Positions 33,833-42,743 are shown, counted from the stretch's first letter. The stretch is 64,000 nucleotides of DNA from Pandoraea anapnoica (GCF_902459765.1 NZ_CABPSP010000001.1:1-64000), one strand, 5' to 3'. The notes: a model not told the origin generated them from the letters alone. Numbers and translations: made by a program.

Positions 33833-34705
33833 ATGACGCAATCGCTTGCCACTTTCCTGTCGTTGTCGATTGACGGTGTGGCCTACGGGATGCTGCTGTT
33901 TCTCATCTCCGTGGGCCTCACGGTCACGCTCGGCGTGATGCGCGTGGTCAATCTCGCGCACTCCGCCTTTGCCATGATCGGCGGTTATTTCACCTTGTGG
34001 GCCATGCAGCGTGCCGGCCTCGATTTCTTCGTCGCATTGCTCGTCGGCGTGATCGGCACGATGGTGCTGGGCGCGATCCTTGAGCGCACGCTGTATCGCT
34101 GGGTCTACACGGCCAACGGTCTGGGGCAGTTGCTCATGACGATCGGCCTCGCGTTCATCATCTGCGCGATTGCCAAGCATATTGCAGGCACGGAGTTGCA
34201 GACGATTCCGGTGCCGCAGGGCCTGCGCGGCACGTGGGACTTCGGGGCGTTCTCGGTGTCCGTGTATCGCATCTTCGCGCTGGTGTGCAGCGCGGTCGTG
34301 GCCTTTGGCATCTGGCTGGGGCTTGAGCGCACGTCGTTCGGTGCGAAGCTGCGCGCCGCCGTCGACAACCCGCGCATGGCGCGCTGCGTCGGCATTGATG
34401 TCCCGCTCGTGTTCTCGATCACGTTCGCCATCGGCTGTGGTCTGTCGGGATTGGGCGGTGCGCTTTCGAGCCAGATCCTGCCGCTGGAGCCGTACTACGG
34501 CCTGAAGTATCTGGTGCTGGTGCTGATCGTGGTCGCTGCAGGCGGTCTGGGCAGCTTGCGCGGTTCGCTCTACGCCGGTTTGTTGCTCGGTCTGATCGAC
34601 ACGCTCGGCCGCTACTACGTGCCCGCGCTCGGCGCTTTCATGATCTATCTGGCCGTGCTGGCCATTCTGCTGATCCGCCCGCAAGGGCTGGTCGGTCGTG
34701 CGTAA
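33833..34705 (+). CDS. ABC transporter permease, LivH type
   Basis: Inner-membrane permease of 290 residues with about eight helices. Family features include GMLLFLISVGLTVTLGVMRVVNLAHSAFAMIGGY at the N-terminus and the EAA-like segment before GGLGSLRGSLYAGLLLGLID. It forms the membrane channel with the LivM-type partner 13 bp downstream. Confidence 0.9.
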   Translation: MTQSLATFLSLSIDGVAYGMLLFLISVGLTVTLGVMRVVNLAHSAFAMIGGYFTLWAMQRAGLDFFVALLVGVIGTMVLGAILERTLYRWVYTANGLGQLLMTIGLAFIICAIAKHIAGTELQTIPVPQGLRGTWDFGAFSVSVYRIFALVCSAVVAFGIWLGLERTSFGAKLRAAVDNPRMARCVGIDVPLVFSITFAIGCGLSGLGGALSSQILPLEPYYGLKYLVLVLIVVAAGGLGSLRGSLYAGLLLGLIDTLGRYYVPALGAFMIYLAVLAILLIRPQGLVGRA

Positions 34706-34718
34706 GCGGAGGGTGACA

Positions 34719-35798
34719 ATGTCTCATACGAAACCCTCGCAAGCGCTGAACGGTGCGGTGCAAGTGGCACCGGCCCTGCGTCGCAAGCGGCTCGGCATGC
34801 TCGACGCGCTGCTGCTGCTTGCCGCCGTCGCCACGTACTTCTTCGCCGATCTGTATCTGGCGCTCGCCACGAGCGTGCTGATCATGATCATCTTCGCGCT
34901 CTCGCTCGACCTCGTGCAGGGCTACTGCGGCATCGAGACGCTGGGACACGCGGCGTTCTTCGGAAGCGGCGCCTATGCGGCCGGTCTGTTCGCGCTGCAT
35001 GTCTCGCCGAATCCGTTGCTGGGTCTGGTCGCCGGGGCGGTGGTGGCGGCTGTCGTCGGGCTGATCACCGGAATCGTCGTGCTGCGTGTGAGCGGGTTGA
35101 CACAGATCATGCTCACGCTCGCTTGCGCCACGCTGCTGTACGAAGCGGGCAACATCGCCAAGTCGATCACGATGGGCGACGACGGTCTGACCGGCTACAG
35201 CATCGCGCCGGTGCTCGGCATGTTCGAGTTCGACATCTACGGCCACACGGCGTATCTGTACGCGCTCGCGGTGCTGCTCGTCGTCTATCTGTTCACGCAG
35301 TTTCTGGTGAACTCGCCGTTCGGCTTGACGGTGCAGGGCATTCGCGAGAACGCCATGCGCATGTCGCTGCTGGGCGTGCGCGTCGGTCTGCGTCGCCTGA
35401 TGCTGTACACGATTGCCGCTGCTGTAGCAGGTGTTGCTGGCGCGTTGTCCGCGCAGGTCAACAACATCGTCGCGCTCGATACGCTGTCGTTCACGCTTTC
35501 GGCCAACGTCCTTGTGATGCTCGCCCTCGGCGGCACCGGACGCCTCTACGGCGCAGTGCTCGGCGCGGTTGTCTTCATGGTGCTGTCCGACCGGATTGCC
35601 GCCATTGATCCGACGAACTGGCTCGCGGCTCTCGGCGTGTTGCTGATCGTCGTGGTGCGCTTCGCGCCGGACGGTCTCATCGGTCTGGTGGATCGGTTCG
35701 CGGCGCGTCTGCGTCGTTCGGCATCGGTACCCGCCACCGCACCCGCGCCAACGGAGACCACCAAGGCAACGACCACGGACAAGGAGGTGACGCCGTGA
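34719..35798 (+). CDS. ABC transporter permease, LivM type
   Basis: Second permease subunit, 359 residues, about nine to ten helices. It has the family segment GYCGIETLGHAAFFGSGAYA and LALGGTGRLYGAVLGAVVF. The start at 34719 has a GGAGGGTG site; the ATG at 34698 would overlap the previous gene. The C-terminal 30 residues are a polar Ala/Thr-rich tail (about 325-355) not needed for the channel. It overlaps the ATPase gene by 4 bp. Confidence 0.9.
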   Translation: MSHTKPSQALNGAVQVAPALRRKRLGMLDALLLLAAVATYFFADLYLALATSVLIMIIFALSLDLVQGYCGIETLGHAAFFGSGAYAAGLFALHVSPNPLLGLVAGAVVAAVVGLITGIVVLRVSGLTQIMLTLACATLLYEAGNIAKSITMGDDGLTGYSIAPVLGMFEFDIYGHTAYLYALAVLLVVYLFTQFLVNSPFGLTVQGIRENAMRMSLLGVRVGLRRLMLYTIAAAVAGVAGALSAQVNNIVALDTLSFTLSANVLVMLALGGTGRLYGAVLGAVVFMVLSDRIAAIDPTNWLAALGVLLIVVVRFAPDGLIGLVDRFAARLRRSASVPATAPAPTETTKATTTDKEVTP

Positions 35799-36547
35799 GC
35801 GCTGCACTCGAAATTCAGGGACTGTCGAAGCGCTTCGGCCAACTCGACGTCACCCGCAACGTCACGCTGTCGCTGCCGGTCGGCGCGCGTCATGCGCTGA
35901 TCGGACCGAACGGCGCGGGCAAGAGCACGTTGATGAACCTGCTCACGGGCGTGCTCAAGCCAAATGCGGGCGTGGTACGCGTGGGCGGCACCGACGTCAC
36001 GTCGATGCCGTCGCACAAGCGCGTGAAGCTCGGGCTCGCACGCACGTTCCAGCTCAACACGCTGTTCGACACGCTCACCGTCGCCGAAAACGTGGGCCTC
36101 GCGCTCACGTCGCGACGCGGGCTCGACGGTCGCATCGGCCGCCCGCTGGCGAGTCGCCCGGCGGTGGTCGAGGAAGCAGCTGAGCGTCTGCGCGACCTCG
36201 GCATGATCGACCTGGCTGGCAAGCGCATCAACGAACTCGCGTACGGCCAGCGCCGTCAGGTCGAGATCGCGCTCGGTCTCGCGCTCGATCCGAAGGTGCT
36301 CTTGCTCGACGAACCGGTCGCGGGCGTGCCGTCGGGGCAGGGCCGCAAGTTGTTCGAACTGCTGGAGCGTTTGCCCGAAGACGTTGCGGTGATGGTCATC
36401 GAACACGACATGGATCTGGTCTTCCGCTTTGCGCGCCGCATCACGGTGCTGGTCGAAGGCGCGGTGCTGATGGAAGGCGAGAAGGACGAAGTGCGCAGCG
36501 ATCCGCGCGTGCGCGATATCTATCTGGGGCGGCGCCATCATGACTGA
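35795..36547 (+). CDS. ABC transporter ATPase, LivG type
   Basis: Nucleotide-binding subunit of 250 residues: Walker A GPNGAGKST, signature-like LAYGQRRQVEIALGLA (the usual LSGGQ is replaced by LAYGQ, normal for LivG), Walker B VLLLDEPVAGV, and H-loop VIEHDMD. GTG start at 35795 overlapping the livM-type stop (GTGA), with an AAGGAGGTG site upstream. It overlaps the next ATPase by 8 bp. Confidence 0.92.
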   Translation: MSAALEIQGLSKRFGQLDVTRNVTLSLPVGARHALIGPNGAGKSTLMNLLTGVLKPNAGVVRVGGTDVTSMPSHKRVKLGLARTFQLNTLFDTLTVAENVGLALTSRRGLDGRIGRPLASRPAVVEEAAERLRDLGMIDLAGKRINELAYGQRRQVEIALGLALDPKVLLLDEPVAGVPSGQGRKLFELLERLPEDVAVMVIEHDMDLVFRFARRITVLVEGAVLMEGEKDEVRSDPRVRDIYLGRRHHD

Positions 36548-37277
36548 CATTCTGCTCGAAGCCGGTGGGCTCAGTGCCGGGTATGGCGAGACCATCGTGC
36601 TCGAAGACCTGAGCCTGCGTGTGGCGGCTGGCGAAGCCGTCGCGATTCTCGGACGTAACGGTGTCGGCAAGAGCACGCTGCTGCTGAGCTTGCTCGGCCT
36701 CACCACGCGTCACGGCGGCGTGCTGCGTTATCGCGACGACGACGTTACGTCGTGGCCCGCCTACAAGCGTGCCCGCGCCGGACTGGCGCTGGTGCCGCAG
36801 GAGCGCGAAATCTTCAAGTCGCTCTCCGTCGAGGAGAACCTTCAGGTCTCAGCGATGGGCGAGGTGGCCGGTGCTGCGCACGACAAAGGCACGTGGACGC
36901 TGGAGCGCGTCTACGACCTGTTCCCGCGGCTGAAGGAGCGCCGTCGCAATCTGGGCAATCAACTCTCGGGCGGCGAGCAGCAGATGCTCGCCATCGGCCG
37001 TGCACTGATCGGCAATCCCCGCGTGATTCTGTTCGACGAGCCGTTCGAAGGGCTCGCGCCCGTCATCGTCGATCAATTGGTCGACGCGTTCTGGAAGTTG
37101 CGCGCAGACGGCGGCATGGGCGTGGTGCTCGTTGAGCAGCATGCAGAACTGGGACTGGAACTTACCGACCGCGCGCTGGTGCTCGACCGGGGCCGTCAGG
37201 TCTGGGCGGGACGCAGCAGCGATCTGGCCGCGTCGCCGGAATTGCTCGGCACGCTGGTCGGACTGGAAAGCGCCTGA
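36540..37277 (+). CDS. ABC transporter ATPase, LivF type
   Basis: Second nucleotide-binding subunit, 245 residues: Walker A GRNGVGKST, signature LSGGEQQMLAIGRAL, Walker B VILFDEPFEGLAP and H-loop VLVEQHAE. It pairs with the LivG-type ATPase. The next gene, galB, starts 43 bp downstream, so transport and catabolism genes are probably one transcript. Confidence 0.92.
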   Translation: MTDILLEAGGLSAGYGETIVLEDLSLRVAAGEAVAILGRNGVGKSTLLLSLLGLTTRHGGVLRYRDDDVTSWPAYKRARAGLALVPQEREIFKSLSVEENLQVSAMGEVAGAAHDKGTWTLERVYDLFPRLKERRRNLGNQLSGGEQQMLAIGRALIGNPRVILFDEPFEGLAPVIVDQLVDAFWKLRADGGMGVVLVEQHAELGLELTDRALVLDRGRQVWAGRSSDLAASPELLGTLVGLESA

Positions 37278-37320
37278 GCGAGCGTCGCCGGGCCGCGCAA
37301 CACGTATCAGAGTCAAACAT

Positions 37321-38076
37321 ATGAGCACAACACAGCACAGCAGCAATCCGGGATTGGCTGGCCTCGTCGTCAGCGCCCACTCGGCAGATTTCGTCTGGCG
37401 CGCAGCGGGCACGATTGCCACGCACGTCGCGCAGGGCTATCGCATGAAGATCGTCTGCCTGTCGTTCGGCGAGCGCGGCGAGTCGGCCAAGCTCTGGCGC
37501 CGCGGCGCCGAGATGACGGAAGCAAAGGTCAAGACCGCGCGCCGTGAAGAGGCGCAACGCGCGGCGGACATTCTCGGGGCAGAGATCGAGTTTCTCGACA
37601 TCGGCGACTACCCGATGCGCGTGTCCGACGAGACGTTGTTCCGGCTCGTCGACATCTATCGCGAAGTACAGCCCGCCTTCGTGCTGAGCCATTCGGAGAA
37701 GGATCCGTACAACTTCGATCACCCGCTGGCGATGCACGTCACGCAGGAAGCGCGCGTGATTGCACAGGCCGAAGGCCACAAGCCGGGCGAGAAGATCATC
37801 GGTGCGCCGGCCGTCCTCGCGTTCGAGCCGCATCAGACCGAACAGTGCGAGTGGATCCCGAACACCTTCGTCGACATTACGCCGGTGTGGGACAAGAAGC
37901 GCGCCGCCATCGAATGCATGGCCGGTCAGGAACACCTCTGGGACTACTACACACGCGTAGCGTTGCAACGCGGTGTGCAGGCCAAACGCAACATCGGTAT
38001 CACCGCCTCGCGCGACATCAAGTATGCGGAAGGGCTGATGCGCCTCACGCCGGTCGTTACGGAGCAACTGTCATGA
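37321..38076 (+). CDS. galB: 4-oxalomesaconate (carboxy-hydroxymuconate) hydratase, PIG-L family
   Basis: The 251-residue protein has the PIG-L/LmbE fold: the zinc site [12 protein letters not shown] (an AHPDD variant), the [14 protein letters not shown] helix, [19 protein letters not shown], and further His ligands. In Pseudomonas putida, GalB of this family is a zinc-dependent hydratase in gallate and protocatechuate 4,5-cleavage, not a deacetylase. The adjacent GalC- and GalD-type genes support that function here. Its stop overlaps galC by 4 bp. The first zinc motif differs from the AHPDD of deacetylases, in line with a hydratase. Confidence 0.85.
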   Translation: MSTTQHSSNPGLAGLVVSAHSADFVWRAAGTIATHVAQGYRMKIVCLSFGERGESAKLWRRGAEMTEAKVKTARREEAQRAADILGAEIEFLDIGDYPMRVSDETLFRLVDIYREVQPAFVLSHSEKDPYNFDHPLAMHVTQEARVIAQAEGHKPGEKIIGAPAVLAFEPHQTEQCEWIPNTFVDITPVWDKKRAAIECMAGQEHLWDYYTRVALQRGVQAKRNIGITASRDIKYAEGLMRLTPVVTEQLS

Positions 38077-38777
38077 TTCGCGGCGTCGTCGTTCGTCAGA
38101 TTCCCCGTGTCGATGCCGCTACGCTCGACACTCTGCGCAGCGCAGGCAGTGCCACGGTGCATGAGGCGCAAAGCCGTCTCGGTCTGATGGCGACCTATCT
38201 GCGGCCCATCTACGCCGGTGCGGCGGTGGCGGGTAGCGCCGTCACCGTGCTTGCGCCGCCGTCCGACAACTGGATGCTGCACGTCGCGGTAGAGCAGGCA
38301 CAGCCGGGCGACATCGTCGTGGTCGGCGTGACGTCGCCATGCGACGACGGGTACTTCGGCGATCTGCTCGCCACGTCGATGAAAGCGCGCGGCGTTGCCG
38401 GGCTGATCATCGACGCCGGTTGCCGCGACATCGGCACGCTCACGGAGATGCAGTTCCCGGTGTGGTCGAAGGCCATCTCGTCGCAAGGCACGGTCAAGGA
38501 AACGCTCGGTTCGGTCAACGTGCCGGTCGTGTGCGCCAATCAGATCGTCAACCCGGGCGACGTGATCGTGGCCGACGACGACGGCGTCGTCGTGGTGCCG
38601 TTTGCCACGGCACAGGCCGTCGCAAAAGCGGCCGCCGCACGCGGTGCGGACGAGGCCTACAAGCGCGGTGTACTCGCAGGCGGCACGCTCGGCCTCGATT
38701 ACTACAAGATGCGCGAACGTCTTGCCGCGAAGGGCCTGCGCTACGTCGACTCGCTCGACGAGTTGCAAGGCGAGTGA
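38073..38777 (+). CDS. galC: 4-carboxy-4-hydroxy-2-oxoadipate aldolase (RraA-like)
   Basis: Class II, metal-dependent aldolase that splits 4-carboxy-4-hydroxy-2-oxoadipate into pyruvate and oxaloacetate. The 234-residue RraA-type fold has [20 protein letters not shown] and [11 protein letters not shown], the latter containing the conserved Arg-Asp that hold Mg2+ and pyruvate. It is called an aldolase, not the RNase E inhibitor RraA, because of the pathway context and the longer C-terminal arm ([20 protein letters not shown]). ATGA overlap with galB. Confidence 0.88.
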   Translation: MIRGVVVRQIPRVDAATLDTLRSAGSATVHEAQSRLGLMATYLRPIYAGAAVAGSAVTVLAPPSDNWMLHVAVEQAQPGDIVVVGVTSPCDDGYFGDLLATSMKARGVAGLIIDAGCRDIGTLTEMQFPVWSKAISSQGTVKETLGSVNVPVVCANQIVNPGDVIVADDDGVVVVPFATAQAVAKAAAARGADEAYKRGVLAGGTLGLDYYKMRERLAAKGLRYVDSLDELQGE

Positions 38778-38787
38778 GGGGCGCGAC

Positions 38788-39915
38788 TTGGGCGAGTTAA
38801 AGCATTCTCAGACGCGCATTCGCGCCGCCGTCATGCGGGGAGGTACCTCGAAGGGGCTGTATTTCCTGGCGGACGACCTGCCGAAGGACGCCGCCACGCG
38901 CGACGCCGTGCTGCTCGCCGCGATGGGCTCACCGGATGCGCGTCAGATCGACGGCATGGGCGGCGCGAACCCACTCACGAGCAAGGTCGCCATCGTCTCG
39001 CGTGCCACGCGTGCGGACGCCGACGTCGACTATCTCTTTGCACAGGTGGTGGTCGACGAAGCGCGTGTCGACTACGGACAGAACTGCGGCAACCTCCTCG
39101 CGGGGGTCGGGCCGTTTGCGATTGAGCGCGGACTCGTCGCGGCAACCGGCGACATGACCGACGTCGGCATTCACATGGTCAACACGGGACAGGTGGCGGT
39201 CGCCACTGTGCAAACCCCGGGCGGCATGGCGAAGTACGACGGCGATGTGGCCATCGACGGAGTGCCGGGCACGGCAGCCCCCATTCCGCTGATGTTCCGT
39301 GATACCGCCGGGTCGTCGTGCGGCGCGCTGTTTCCGACGGGCCAGCGTCAGGACGTCGTCGAAGGCGTCACCGTTACGTGTATCGATAACGGCATGCCGC
39401 TCGTGCTGATGCGCGCAGCGGACCTGGGTTGCACGGGCGCCGAGTCCTGGCAGCAACTCGAAACGGATGCGCAGTTCCAGCCGATGCGTGAGCGAATCGA
39501 AGCGATTCGTCTCGCCGTCGGACCGCGCATGAATCTGGGCGACGTGCGTTCGCGCACGGTACCGAAGATGTGTCTCGTCGCGGCACCCCAAGCCGGTGGA
39601 GTGCTCGCGACACGTTGCTTCATTCCGCATCGCTGCCACTCGTCCATCGGTGTGCTGGCGGCCGTCAGCGTAGCGACGGCGGCCGCGCTGCCGGGCACCG
39701 TCTGTCACGAAATGGCCGTGGTGCCTCAGGGCGATGCGCCGCTCGTTTCCATCGAGCATCCGACGGGCGAATTCACCGTGCGTCTGACACTCGGTCTCGA
39801 TGCCGAAGGGCAGACCGACGTCACGGGCGCAGGCCTGTTGCGAACCGCGCGCTGGCTGTTTGACGGCGACGTTTGCATTCCTTCGCGCGTGTGGGCACAG
39901 GGGGAGGCGTCATGA
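38788..39915 (+). CDS. galD: 4-oxalomesaconate tautomerase (PrpF family)
   Basis: Keto-enol isomerase that prepares the dioxygenase product for hydration. In the 375-residue diaminopimelate-epimerase-like fold, PrpF-family signatures are MRGGTSKGLYF near the N-terminus, GGANPLTSKVAIV, and NCGNLLAGVGPFAIE. The best start is a TTG at 38788 with GAGGGG upstream, giving MGELKHSQTRIRAAVMRGG; the in-frame ATG at 38602 lies well inside galC. Relatives act on aconitate (PrpF), but GalB/GalC neighbours argue for the gallate pathway. It overlaps the hydrolase gene by 4 bp. Confidence 0.85.
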   Translation: MGELKHSQTRIRAAVMRGGTSKGLYFLADDLPKDAATRDAVLLAAMGSPDARQIDGMGGANPLTSKVAIVSRATRADADVDYLFAQVVVDEARVDYGQNCGNLLAGVGPFAIERGLVAATGDMTDVGIHMVNTGQVAVATVQTPGGMAKYDGDVAIDGVPGTAAPIPLMFRDTAGSSCGALFPTGQRQDVVEGVTVTCIDNGMPLVLMRAADLGCTGAESWQQLETDAQFQPMRERIEAIRLAVGPRMNLGDVRSRTVPKMCLVAAPQAGGVLATRCFIPHRCHSSIGVLAAVSVATAAALPGTVCHEMAVVPQGDAPLVSIEHPTGEFTVRLTLGLDAEGQTDVTGAGLLRTARWLFDGDVCIPSRVWAQGEAS

Positions 39916-40652
39916 GTCAGGAACGTTTGCCGTTGCTGCTGCTGCCCGGCCTGCTCTGCGATCAGGTGGCGTGGGCCGCCACCGCTGCGTTGCTGCCGGA
40001 ATTCGATTGTCGCGTGCCCGCGTGGGGCGCGCTCGACACCATCGGCGCGATGGCCGACCACGTGCTGGCCACTACGCCGGAGCCGCGTTTCGCGCTGGCC
40101 GGACATTCGATGGGCGGACGCATCGCGCTCGAAGTCGTGCGCCGCGCGCCTCAGCGAGTGAGTCATCTCGCATTGCTCGACACGGGTTATCAGGCGTTGC
40201 CGGACGGTGAAGCCGCTGAGAAGGAGCGCAGCGCCCGCGCTGCGTTGCTCGCCCGTTCGCGCGAGGAAGGCATGCGCGCGATGGGGCAGGTCTGGGCGAC
40301 GGGCATGGTGCATCCCGACCAGATCGGCACGCCGCTGTTCGACGCCATTCTCGACATGATCGAGCGCAGCAACCCCGATCAGTTTGCGGCACAGATCCAT
40401 GCGCTGCTGGGCCGTCCGGATGCCACTGGGCAACTGAGCGACGTGCGTTGCCCGACGCTCGTGCTGTGCGGACGACAGGACACGTGGAGTCCGCTCGCGC
40501 GTCACGAAGTCATGGCCGGGCTGATCCCGGGCGCGGTGCTGAGCGTGGTGGAGCACAGCGGTCACATGAGTCCGATGGAACGCCCTGAAGCAGTGGCCAC
40601 CGCCATGCGCGCGTGGTTGTCGTTGCCGTCGACCGAAGGGGGGAAGTCATGA
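39912..40652 (+). CDS. Alpha/beta hydrolase of the gallate operon
   Basis: A 246-residue alpha/beta-hydrolase with a complete triad in recognisable motifs: nucleophile elbow GHSMGG (about 76-81), Asp in GRQDTWSP and His in EHSGHMSP; oxyanion region LLPGLLCD. It is translationally coupled on both sides (ATGA overlaps), so it belongs to the operon. The substrate is unknown. An ester of an aromatic acid, such as a galloyl or feruloyl-type ester, or a lactone by-product of ring cleavage, is a reasonable guess. Confidence 0.8.
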   Translation: MSQERLPLLLLPGLLCDQVAWAATAALLPEFDCRVPAWGALDTIGAMADHVLATTPEPRFALAGHSMGGRIALEVVRRAPQRVSHLALLDTGYQALPDGEAAEKERSARAALLARSREEGMRAMGQVWATGMVHPDQIGTPLFDAILDMIERSNPDQFAAQIHALLGRPDATGQLSDVRCPTLVLCGRQDTWSPLARHEVMAGLIPGAVLSVVEHSGHMSPMERPEAVATAMRAWLSLPSTEGGKS

Positions 40653-41131
40653 CGCAGAACACGCAAACCACACCCCCCCCCGACGCCGTGGATCAGCAAA
40701 CGCTCGACGCTCTGCTCGCCAAGCAAGCGTGTCATGACCTCGTGATGCGCTTCGTCATGTGCAACGACCGTCGCGATCCGCAAGGGCTGGCGGCGCTTTT
40801 CTCGGAGAAGGGGGTGCTGGTGCGCCCCAACGGCGAGACGCTCGTCGGCCCAGTGGCAATTGCGGCAGCGTACGCCGAGCGTCCGGCAGATCGGTTGACG
40901 CGGCATCTCGTCGGCAACGTGCTGATCGAGGTGACGTCTGCAACGGGCGCGATCGGCAGCAGCACCGTGCTGCTCTGGAGCGGGTCGGCGCAGGACGTGC
41001 CGGGACCGTTCGGACGTCCGGCGCAGGGCCGTCAGGTGATGGGCGAATTCGAGGACACGTTCGTGCGCACGGCGCAGGGATGGCGCATCGCCCGGCGCGA
41101 AGCGCGTTTCACTTTCGTACGCGAGGCTTAG
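40649..41131 (+). CDS. SnoaL/NTF2-like protein of the gallate operon
   Basis: A 160-residue cone-fold protein of the nuclear-transport-factor-2-like superfamily, which includes SnoaL cyclases and ketosteroid isomerases. Visible parts are the N-terminal helix LLAKQACHDLVMRFVMCNDR, the GLAALFSEKGVLVRPNG strand and GWRIARREARFTFVREA. Many relatives lie beside aromatic catabolism genes without an assigned reaction. The last gene of the operon, coupled by ATGA. Near its 5' end is a run of nine C (40673-40681) encoding three prolines. Confidence 0.75.
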   Translation: MTQNTQTTPPPDAVDQQTLDALLAKQACHDLVMRFVMCNDRRDPQGLAALFSEKGVLVRPNGETLVGPVAIAAAYAERPADRLTRHLVGNVLIEVTSATGAIGSSTVLLWSGSAQDVPGPFGRPAQGRQVMGEFEDTFVRTAQGWRIARREARFTFVREA

Positions 41132-41167
41132 CGCGCGACGTGAGGCAAAAACAGCACCTCACGTCGC
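41131..41167 (+). terminator. Long stem-loop at the end of the gallate operon
   Basis: A perfect 13-bp stem, GCGCGACGTGAGG (41131-41143) and CCTCACGTCGCGC (41155-41167), with an A-rich 11-nt loop. No T-tract follows, so it may act as a barrier to 3' exonucleases or as an inefficient terminator before the porin gene. Confidence 0.6.
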
Positions 41168-41196
41168 GCCATAAAACAACGGGGACCGAGGCCGGA

Positions 41197-41263
41197 GCGC
41201 AGTACAGGAGGCGGCAGCGGTGACCCGACAGAGCAAGCAATGCAGTACCGGAGGCGGCCGCAG
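41197..41263. repeat. Direct repeat pair upstream of the porin
   Basis: Two 24-nt copies, at 41197-41220 and 41240-41263, share GCAGTAC-GGAGGCGGC- and differ at three positions. Their starts are 43 bp apart, about four helical turns. They may be tandem regulator sites or a local duplication. Confidence 0.45.
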
Positions 41264-41357
41264 TGCCGTCCCAACAAAGGCCGGGCCAATGATCCTGTCT
41301 GCGGTTCGGAGGTTGAGGTTTGGAGTAGCTGTGTATTTAAAAAACAAGGGGACAGAA

Positions 41358-42437
41358 GTGAAAGTGAAACACGCATTGGCCGCTGGCCTGCTGCTGGGTG
41401 CAGGCCTGGCGCACGCGCAAAGCAACGTGACGCTGTACGGGATCGTCGATACCGGCATCGCTTATTACAACAATGCTGCCAATGGCGGCAGCTTCATCGG
41501 CGAACCAACCCTCACGGGCAAGGTGCCGTCGCGCTTCGGTTTCAAGGGTGTCGAAGACCTGGGCGGTGGTCTCAAGGCCGTCTTCACGTTGGAAAACGGT
41601 TTTCAGCCGGGCACCGGCGGCCTGAACTACGGCGGACGTCTGTTCGGTCGTCAGGCCAACGTGGGTCTGTCGAGTTCGTGGGGCACCGTGCTCATCGGCC
41701 GTCAGAACAACATGACGTTCTACGTGACGGGCAATGCGGACGTGATCGGGCCGTCGATCTTCTCGCTCGCCAGTATCGACCCGTACATCGCCAACGCACG
41801 TAGCGACAGCGCCATCGGGTACATGGGCAAGTTCTCCGGCGTGACCGTTGGTGCGACGTACAGCTTCGGGCGCGATGCTTCGTCCGCCGGTGGACCGTCG
41901 GCCACGAACTGCGCGGGTAACGTCGCTGGCAACTATCAGGCCTGTAAGCAATTCACGGGCTTGCTCGGTTACGACTACGAGAACTTCGGCATTTCGGCGT
42001 CGTACGACCAGATGCGCGGCAACACCGGCGCGGCCGCACCGCTGACCAGCTCGAACTACACCGATTCGCACTCGGTCATCAACGCGTACTACAAGTGGTC
42101 GACGGGGCGCGTGGGTGGTGGCTGGATTCACCGTAACGTGAGCGCCGACGCCGCATCGCTGCGCTCGGACATCTACTTCATCGGCTTCACCTATCTGCCG
42201 ACGATCACCTGGGCGTTCGATGCACAGGCCATTCGTTACCAGTTGAAGAGCCGCGCTAACGCCACGATGCTCATTGGCCGCGCCACGTACTCGCACTCGA
42301 AGCGTACGTCGCTGTATGGCATGGCGGGCTGGGTGGCGAACAGCCAGAACGGTGCCGTGGCGATTGCGGCTGGCGGTTCGGTGGTCACCGGTGGCAACCA
42401 GTTCGGTACGATGCTGGGCATTCAGCACACGTTCTGA
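41358..42437 (+). CDS. Gram-negative general porin (Burkholderia type)
   Basis: Outer-membrane trimeric porin of 359 residues, 16-stranded barrel. It has a signal peptide (about 1-20, ending GLAHAQS), the mature start SNVTLYGIVDTGIAYYNN that is near-universal in betaproteobacterial porins, SRFGFKGVEDLGGGLKAVF, and a terminal aromatic residue in GIQHTF. The start is a GTG at 41358 with AGGGGA upstream; the longer frame from 41220 contains the repeats. Placement after the gallate operon suggests it lets aromatic acids into the periplasm. Confidence 0.9.
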   Translation: MKVKHALAAGLLLGAGLAHAQSNVTLYGIVDTGIAYYNNAANGGSFIGEPTLTGKVPSRFGFKGVEDLGGGLKAVFTLENGFQPGTGGLNYGGRLFGRQANVGLSSSWGTVLIGRQNNMTFYVTGNADVIGPSIFSLASIDPYIANARSDSAIGYMGKFSGVTVGATYSFGRDASSAGGPSATNCAGNVAGNYQACKQFTGLLGYDYENFGISASYDQMRGNTGAAAPLTSSNYTDSHSVINAYYKWSTGRVGGGWIHRNVSADAASLRSDIYFIGFTYLPTITWAFDAQAIRYQLKSRANATMLIGRATYSHSKRTSLYGMAGWVANSQNGAVAIAAGGSVVTGGNQFGTMLGIQHTF

Positions 42438-42460
42438 CGGCTGGGCAAGCTTCAAGCGCG

Positions 42461-42520
42461 GCACCGCGTAGCGAGCACGTGTGGGGCGTCCGGGGGGGCG
42501 AATCGCACGTGACGCGGTGC
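42461..42520. other. Extended imperfect hairpin after the porin
   Basis: GCACCGCGT (42461-42469) pairs with ACGCGGTGC (42512-42520) and, inside it, CACGTG (42476-42481) with CACGTG (42506-42511). A 6-nt bulge lies on one side and the loop is 24 nt. It probably terminates or stabilises the porin message. The rest of the 306-bp gap (42438-42743) shows only a weak TATGAT (42670-42675) that could serve the MFS gene. Confidence 0.45.
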
Positions 42521-42743
42521 TGCGTCACTCCCTGTTGCGCGGCGTCGTCGTGGTGGCGTGCCGCGCATAACGAGCGAGTGATCCGGCAGACGTCGTGCGG
42601 CATGACCGTGTGCAGCCGAACATTCCCCGAGCGGCACCATTGCGCATGATTTTCCTGCCCGGCCCGGGCTATGATGCCAAGCAGGCATTGGCGAGCGAGA
42701 AGCGAATCCCGGGCCGAGATTTTTTCCTCATGAATTCCGCCAT

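Noticed and set aside
37321-38076. Calling the PIG-L protein a GlcNAc deacetylase
   Set aside because: The operon context (GalC- and GalD-type genes, dioxygenase) and the altered zinc motif fit the GalB hydratase.
38073-38777. Calling the RraA-like protein an RNase E inhibitor
   Set aside because: It sits between galB and galD and has the pyruvate aldolase Arg-Asp motif with a longer C-terminus.
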